Assembly (NCBI GenBank): GCA_034409055.1
Contig: DAOUMU010000485.1
Span: 1 to 8,041, forward strand
DNA from: DAOUMU01 sp034409055
Lineage (GTDB): Bacteria; Chloroflexota; Anaerolineae; 4572-78; J111
Length of the DNA: 8,041 bases
Direction: 5' to 3'
Under the pieces are notes generated by a model. It made no database searches. It was not told where the DNA came from and saw only the letters and a program-made list of their open reading frames with translations. Every line of letters begins with the position of its first letter. Position 1 is the first letter of the stretch. Shown here one piece after another: positions 6,017 through 8,041 of the stretch. The translations under genes and the position numbers were made by a program.

Positions 6017-6295
6017 ATGTTGCAGGCTATCCTGACCGAATTTAGACAAAGTGGCTTTATCCTACCGCTTGACCGGTTGAGCCAGCGGTTGCATGTAGAC
6101 CCTGACGTGCTGGAAGGGATGCTGCTCACCCTGATTCGTAAAGGACGAATCATCGAAATCGACAAGGCGCAAGCGGTTTGCCAGACCTGCCCGGTCCACA
6201 CCAGGTGTGGGGCCGTCTCTGGCGGCGGTAAACTATACATGCTGGCCGAAAGGCTTCCACCAGATGACCGCCTTAAATGCATGATACCTTCATAG
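6017..6295 (+). CDS. feoC: FeoC-like winged-helix protein with Cys cluster
   Basis: This 92-aa protein starts 33 bases after the FeoB pore gene; GCGGGG upstream is its ribosome-binding site. Residues 1-50 fit a small winged helix (FRQSGFILPLDRLSQRLHVDPDVLEGMLLTL, then RKGRIIEI). A Cx2Cx5C cluster follows (C55, C58, C64), with a further cysteine at C88. FeoC proteins are small winged-helix proteins with three or four cysteines after the helix domain; in Klebsiella, FeoC binds an Fe-S cluster and protects FeoB from proteolysis. Position as last gene of the feo operon and the Cys pattern support the call. The spacing differs from enterobacterial FeoC, so the cluster may bind metal differently. 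An alternative is a generic Fe-S transcription factor. Confidence 0.78.
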   Translation: MLQAILTEFRQSGFILPLDRLSQRLHVDPDVLEGMLLTLIRKGRIIEIDKAQAVCQTCPVHTRCGAVSGGGKLYMLAERLPPDDRLKCMIPS

Positions 6296-6311
6296 TCTCT
6301 CCATCACTTCT

Positions 6312-6331
6312 CCACATTTGTGTGTTATTCT
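6312..6331 (+). promoter_or_regulatory. Promoter-like site sharing a motif with the feo promoter
   Basis: CCACATTTGTGTGTTATTCT closely matches 2425-2444 in front of the regulator gene (shared CCAYATTTGTGTGWTATT). It contains the perfect dyad CACA-TT-TGTG (6313-6322) and an extended -10, TG at 6323-6324 with TATTCT at 6326-6331. No good -35 is seen. Transcription would start near 6338, 46 bases before the next ATG. The feo-type operator palindromes are absent here. Confidence 0.42.
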
Positions 6332-6383
6332 GAAGCCAGAAAATAAAAATAATAAGCAACCAGTGAAGGTTATGGAGGTATAT

Positions 6384-7088
6384 ATGAACACTCGAAAATG
6401 GATCTTTGTAGCAGTGGGAGCGGTGGCCCTGGTAGTCGTTATTGGCCTGGTGGCGGCGGTTACCCTGGTGCCAAGAGTGCTGGCCCAGGGGCCGATATAT
6501 GGTTACGGTCCCGGTTATGCCAGAGGCTTCATGGCTCGGGGTGACTTTGGTCCCGGCTATCGGATGGGACCGGGCAGAGGTTTCGCGCCGCAGTTCGAGA
6601 TGGGTCCCCGCTGGGGTGATCGCTTTGGCCCCGGCTATCAGATGGGACCGGGCAGAGGTTTTGGCCCTGGGTTTGGGCTGGGCCGCCGTGGGGGTGGACC
6701 GGCTGGCTCTCTTTTCGCTGTGGCCGCTGAGCAACTGGACATGACGCCAACTGAATTGATGACCGAGTTGCAAGCGGGCAAAAGCATTGCTGACGTAGCG
6801 GCAGAACATGAGGTGGCTCTGAACACAATTGTAGACGCCTTCATGGCTCCCTATGCCGAGCGATTGGCCGAGTTGGTCACCAATGAAGTATTGACCCAGG
6901 AGCAAGTTGACACCTTGCTGACCGCTGCCAAAGCTCACGTAGCCCTCCGCCTAAGCGAAACGTGGGCCTCACCGGAAAACTGCCCCGGCTTCGTTGACGA
7001 GGATGGCGACGGTATCTGCGATTGCGCCGGCAGTGGTCAGGGTTCCGGTTACCGGGGGCGCTGGCCGATGGGACGCTGGGTGTACTAA
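6384..7088 (+). CDS. Exported Gly/Pro-rich protein with DUF2680-like domain and Ca-binding-like loop
   Basis: This 234-aa protein is of unknown function. GGAGG (6374-6378) five bases before ATG 6384 sets the start. Residues 1-34 are a signal peptide: Arg-Lys, a hydrophobic core at 7-29, and likely cleavage after VLA. Residues 36-106 are a Gly/Pro/Arg/aromatic low-complexity region with a repeated 15-residue unit, FGPGYRMGPGRGFAP (55-69) and FGPGYQMGPGRGFGP (81-95), exactly 26 residues apart. Residues 110-192 look like a DUF2680-type helical domain (LDMTPTELMTELQAGKSIADVAAEHEV split over 118-144, then LTQEQVDTLL). The C-terminus has CPGFVDEDGDGICDC (200-214), a DxDGDGxxD loop framed by three cysteines, like Ca-binding or thrombospondin type 3 loops. 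Position after feo suggests, without proof, a cell-envelope metal role. Confidence 0.75.
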   Translation: MNTRKWIFVAVGAVALVVVIGLVAAVTLVPRVLAQGPIYGYGPGYARGFMARGDFGPGYRMGPGRGFAPQFEMGPRWGDRFGPGYQMGPGRGFGPGFGLGRRGGGPAGSLFAVAAEQLDMTPTELMTELQAGKSIADVAAEHEVALNTIVDAFMAPYAERLAELVTNEVLTQEQVDTLLTAAKAHVALRLSETWASPENCPGFVDEDGDGICDCAGSGQGSGYRGRWPMGRWVY

Positions 7089-7140
7089 GCGATACCATTC
7101 TGCCCCTTCTTACCTGGCAACATAATACAATCCATCAAAT

Positions 7141-7360
7141 CAGAATTTGGCTTGCCAGCGGGGCAAAAAGTAACTTCCGCTTGATGTCGCTAGCCAACTC
7201 GTAAAACGTAAACCCGCAGGGCAAGTGACGTGAAGCGTAATGACTTATCTACAACTCATTTTTACGTCATTGGCCCTGTGGGTTTACGCTTTACGTTTTA
7301 CGTGGTTGGATGCTCTATGAGGTTGCCTTACCGGAAGTTACTTTTTCATTGTCAATTCTG
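7141..7360. repeat. Long imperfect inverted repeat (MITE-like, about 220 bp)
   Basis: Three pairs of blocks mirror each other around a centre near 7250. The outer pair is CAGAATT (7141-7147) with AATTCTG (7354-7360). The middle pair is AAAAAGTAACTTCCG (7165-7179), which is a perfect 15-bp complement of 7332-7346. The inner pair runs from 7200 (CGTAAAACGTAAACCCGCAG, continuing GGC) against 7264-7302, with one 6-bp insertion and a few changes. Spacers between blocks differ in length, as in an old, decaying palindrome. No coding sequence lies inside. A non-autonomous element is the likely origin; a strong RNA hairpin if transcribed is certain. Confidence 0.6.
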
Positions 7361-7394
7361 GTTCTATATCTGAATTTTCCGGACCAGTCAACTG

Positions 7395-7450
7395 CGCCGG
7401 ATGAATCGGGCTTGGACAACCACCCAAGCCGGATTCATCCGGCGTTGTTT
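7395..7450 (+). terminator. Strong hairpin with T-rich tail (terminator or REP-like palindrome)
   Basis: The left arm 7395-7415 (CGCCGGATGAATCGGGCTTG, then G) pairs with 7424-7444 across an 8-base loop: 21 bp with a single mismatch. TTGTTTTG follows. This could end transcripts coming from the 6384 gene, although the distance (over 300 bases) is large. The GCCGGATGAATCC core also resembles REP palindromes, so it may serve as both. Confidence 0.55.
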
Positions 7451-7485
7451 TGTAGCCCGGCGAATTCATCGCTAGGCGGCCTACA
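7451..7485. repeat. REP-like palindrome with GTAG/CTAC ends
   Basis: TGTAG (7451-7455) and CTACA (7481-7485) flank an imperfect stem (GGCGA with TCGCT) over ATTCA. A GTAG tetranucleotide beside a GC-rich hairpin is the layout of REP sequences, which are mobilised by RAYT transposases. The ATTCATC core is shared with the neighbouring hairpin at 7395-7444, so the two may be a BIME-like pair. Confidence 0.4.
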
Positions 7486-7573
7486 TATAGAAGACAGGTT
7501 CGGATATTTTCTTAATCTTCATCAGATAGGTCAGATTTACCATAGAAAAGCCCTATCTTGACGGCCAAAGTGG

Positions 7574-7603
7574 TTGTCAGACAGGGGGCAATTGTGTTAT
7601 ACT
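7574..7603 (+). promoter_or_regulatory. Orphan sigma70-like promoter
   Basis: TTGTCA (7574-7579) and TATACT (7598-7603) are separated by 18 bp; each box matches consensus at four or five positions. Transcription would begin near 7610 and run right, into the palindrome at 7688-7845 and then the kinase-like stub at 7879. No intact gene lies within 270 bases downstream. Confidence 0.5.
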
Positions 7604-7878
7604 TAACAAAACGCCCCTCTTCGATTACGACGAAAGAATAGTCCCCACCAGATCAGTTGGGTATCCAGTAGGTGAGTTAAATTTTAAAAAGGCTCTATGT
7701 GGATTCGAGGGGTAAGACCTGACAGGTTTAATAATCTGTCGCTATTTGTTGCCAATTTGCTACAATTTACCGGTATTATCTGGTAAATTTTCGCTAAAAC
7801 CTGTCAGGTCTGGCTTTTTACCCCACAAATCCGCGTTGAACCTTTAAAAACGTACCGACACATTCTTGAGGTAAGCCG
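7604..7878. other. Non-coding leader between the orphan promoter and the kinase-like stub
   Basis: This 275-base stretch has no reading frame worth reporting. Most of it is the palindromic element at 7688-7845. Before that (7604-7687) I see only AT-rich sequence, and just before 7879 a ribosome-binding site (GAGG 7868-7871). Confidence 0.5.
7688..7845. repeat. Nested palindromic intergenic element with GACCTGACAGGTTT arms
   Basis: GACCTGACAGGTTT (7716-7729) is perfectly complementary to 7797-7810. The arms continue outward with moderate identity (AAAGG...GGATT..GGGGTAA on the left against the complement of 7811-7845) and one 5-base insertion. Inside lies a second perfect hairpin, AATTTACC (7764-7771) with GGTAAATT (7782-7789). 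The ACCTGACAGGTTT motif is one I recall from intergenic palindromes in Chloroflexota and Bacteroidota genomes. A non-coding mobile or structural element fits best. Confidence 0.6.
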
Positions 7879-7929
7879 ATGCCGCCACTAAAAACACTGG
7901 GTAAATACGAACTCCAGAGTGTTTCATAA
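7879..7929 (+). pseudogene. Truncated N-terminus resembling a bacterial Ser/Thr protein kinase
   Basis: ATG 7879, preceded by GAGG (7868-7871) at good spacing, opens MPPLKTLGKYELQSVS and then hits TAA (7927-7929). 'LGKYEL' a few residues after the start is the usual entry to PknB-type kinases, where a Gly-rich loop such as LGRGGMG should follow within about five residues. None is seen in any frame downstream up to 8041. The start and ribosome-binding site thus seem to remain from a gene whose body was removed or displaced. With only 16 residues this could be chance. Confidence 0.4.
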
Positions 7930-8041
7930 CAACCGTTTTGACGGAGCAGCACATTAACAATTCAGCCTAATGGGGCTTGGCAAAATGCCAGTCAGCCATA
8001 AGATTCCTGTTTCTCTGGAGGAAACTGCCCAGAGAAGGGGG
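7930..8041. other. Structured non-coding end of window
   Basis: No gene is visible in these last 112 bases. Two hairpins are present: TGGCA (7978-7982) with TGCCA (7986-7990), and TTCTCTGG (8011-8018) with CCAGAGAA (8029-8036). In the second, GTTTC (8009-8013) could instead pair with GAAAC (8021-8025). The sequence may be the end of an inserted element continuing beyond the window. Confidence 0.35.

Larger units (their letters stand above)
7089..7573. other. Non-coding spacer with two palindromic elements
   Basis: I find no credible gene here. An 83-codon open frame (7310-7561) runs through the hairpins and has no ribosome-binding site or recognisable motif. The interval holds a nested inverted pair at 7101-7165 (TGCCCC with GGGGCA, CTGGCAA with TTGCCAG), the long inverted repeat at 7141-7360, and the REP-like pair at 7395-7485. 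From about 7486 to 7573 I see nothing. Confidence 0.6.

Noticed and set aside
6273..6938. 221-codon open frame on the minus strand
   Set aside because: It is antisense to the Gly/Pro-rich exported gene. The GC-rich repeats keep the opposite strand open, and there is no ribosome-binding site or recognisable domain.
7101..7165. Terminator-like nested pair TGCCCC/GGGGCA and CTGGCAA/TTGCCAG
   Set aside because: The loop is over 30 bases and the tail is A-rich, not T-rich, so intrinsic termination on the + strand is unlikely.
7310..7561. 83-codon open frame on the plus strand
   Set aside because: It starts inside the decaying palindrome and translates through two hairpins. No ribosome-binding site or family resemblance was seen.
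1..8041. CRISPR array, tRNA or rRNA genes, defence system
   Set aside because: No regularly spaced repeats with unique spacers, no cloverleaf with a CCA-type acceptor, no rRNA-like sequence and no defence-type domain were seen.

Overview
The window is bacterial DNA with typical Gram-type ribosome-binding sites (AGGAGG, GGGGGGAG, GGAGG) and sigma70-like promoters. All recognisable genes lie on the + strand. The best taxonomic guess is a Chloroflexota (Anaerolineae-like) genome. The hints are a DtxR regulator carrying its own FeoA-like domain next to feo genes, a Gly/Pro-rich exported DUF2680-like protein, intergenic spacers full of palindromes and 'cgtaacacgcaatac' type repeats, and what looks like the first residues of a bacterial Ser/Thr kinase. 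This is a judgement from style, not a proven assignment.

Layout. (1) 1-2330: the end of a sugar-type ABC importer locus. It has the 3' end of a periplasmic binding protein, a hairpin and an internal promoter, an RbsC-type permease, and a single-domain RbsA/FrcA-type ATPase. (2) 2331-2483: a dense regulatory spacer. It has three small dyads spaced exactly 22 bp apart, an extended -10 promoter, and two perfect 16-bp palindromes that look like DtxR-family operators; the second covers the start codon. (3) 2484-6295: a ferrous iron uptake operon. In order it encodes a DtxR/IdeR-like regulator with a C-terminal FeoA-like domain, FeoA, the FeoB G domain as a free-standing 179-aa protein, a 210-bp non-coding interval, the FeoB helical spacer plus membrane domain as a separate 565-aa protein, and a FeoC-like winged-helix protein with a Cys cluster. 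(4) 6296-7088: a promoter region sharing a motif with the feo promoter, followed by an exported Gly/Pro-rich protein with a DUF2680-like domain and a Ca-binding-like DxDGDGxxD loop. (5) 7089-8041: about 950 bp without a convincing intact gene. It holds three separate long palindromic elements (7141-7360, 7395-7485, 7688-7845), a good orphan promoter (7574-7603), and a 16-codon stub resembling a protein kinase N-terminus.

How it works together (inference). The DtxR-like protein would sense Fe2+ through its retained primary metal site and repress its own operon by binding the palindromes at 2449-2464 and 2482-2497. When iron is scarce, FeoA, the separate GTPase subunit, the separate membrane pore and the FeoC-like protein would be made together and import Fe2+. 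The most interesting points are the feoB split at the G-domain boundary, the 22-bp-phased dyads whose motif recurs before the exported Gly/Pro-rich gene, and a strong internal start giving a possible 20-residue peptide at the end of the regulator gene.
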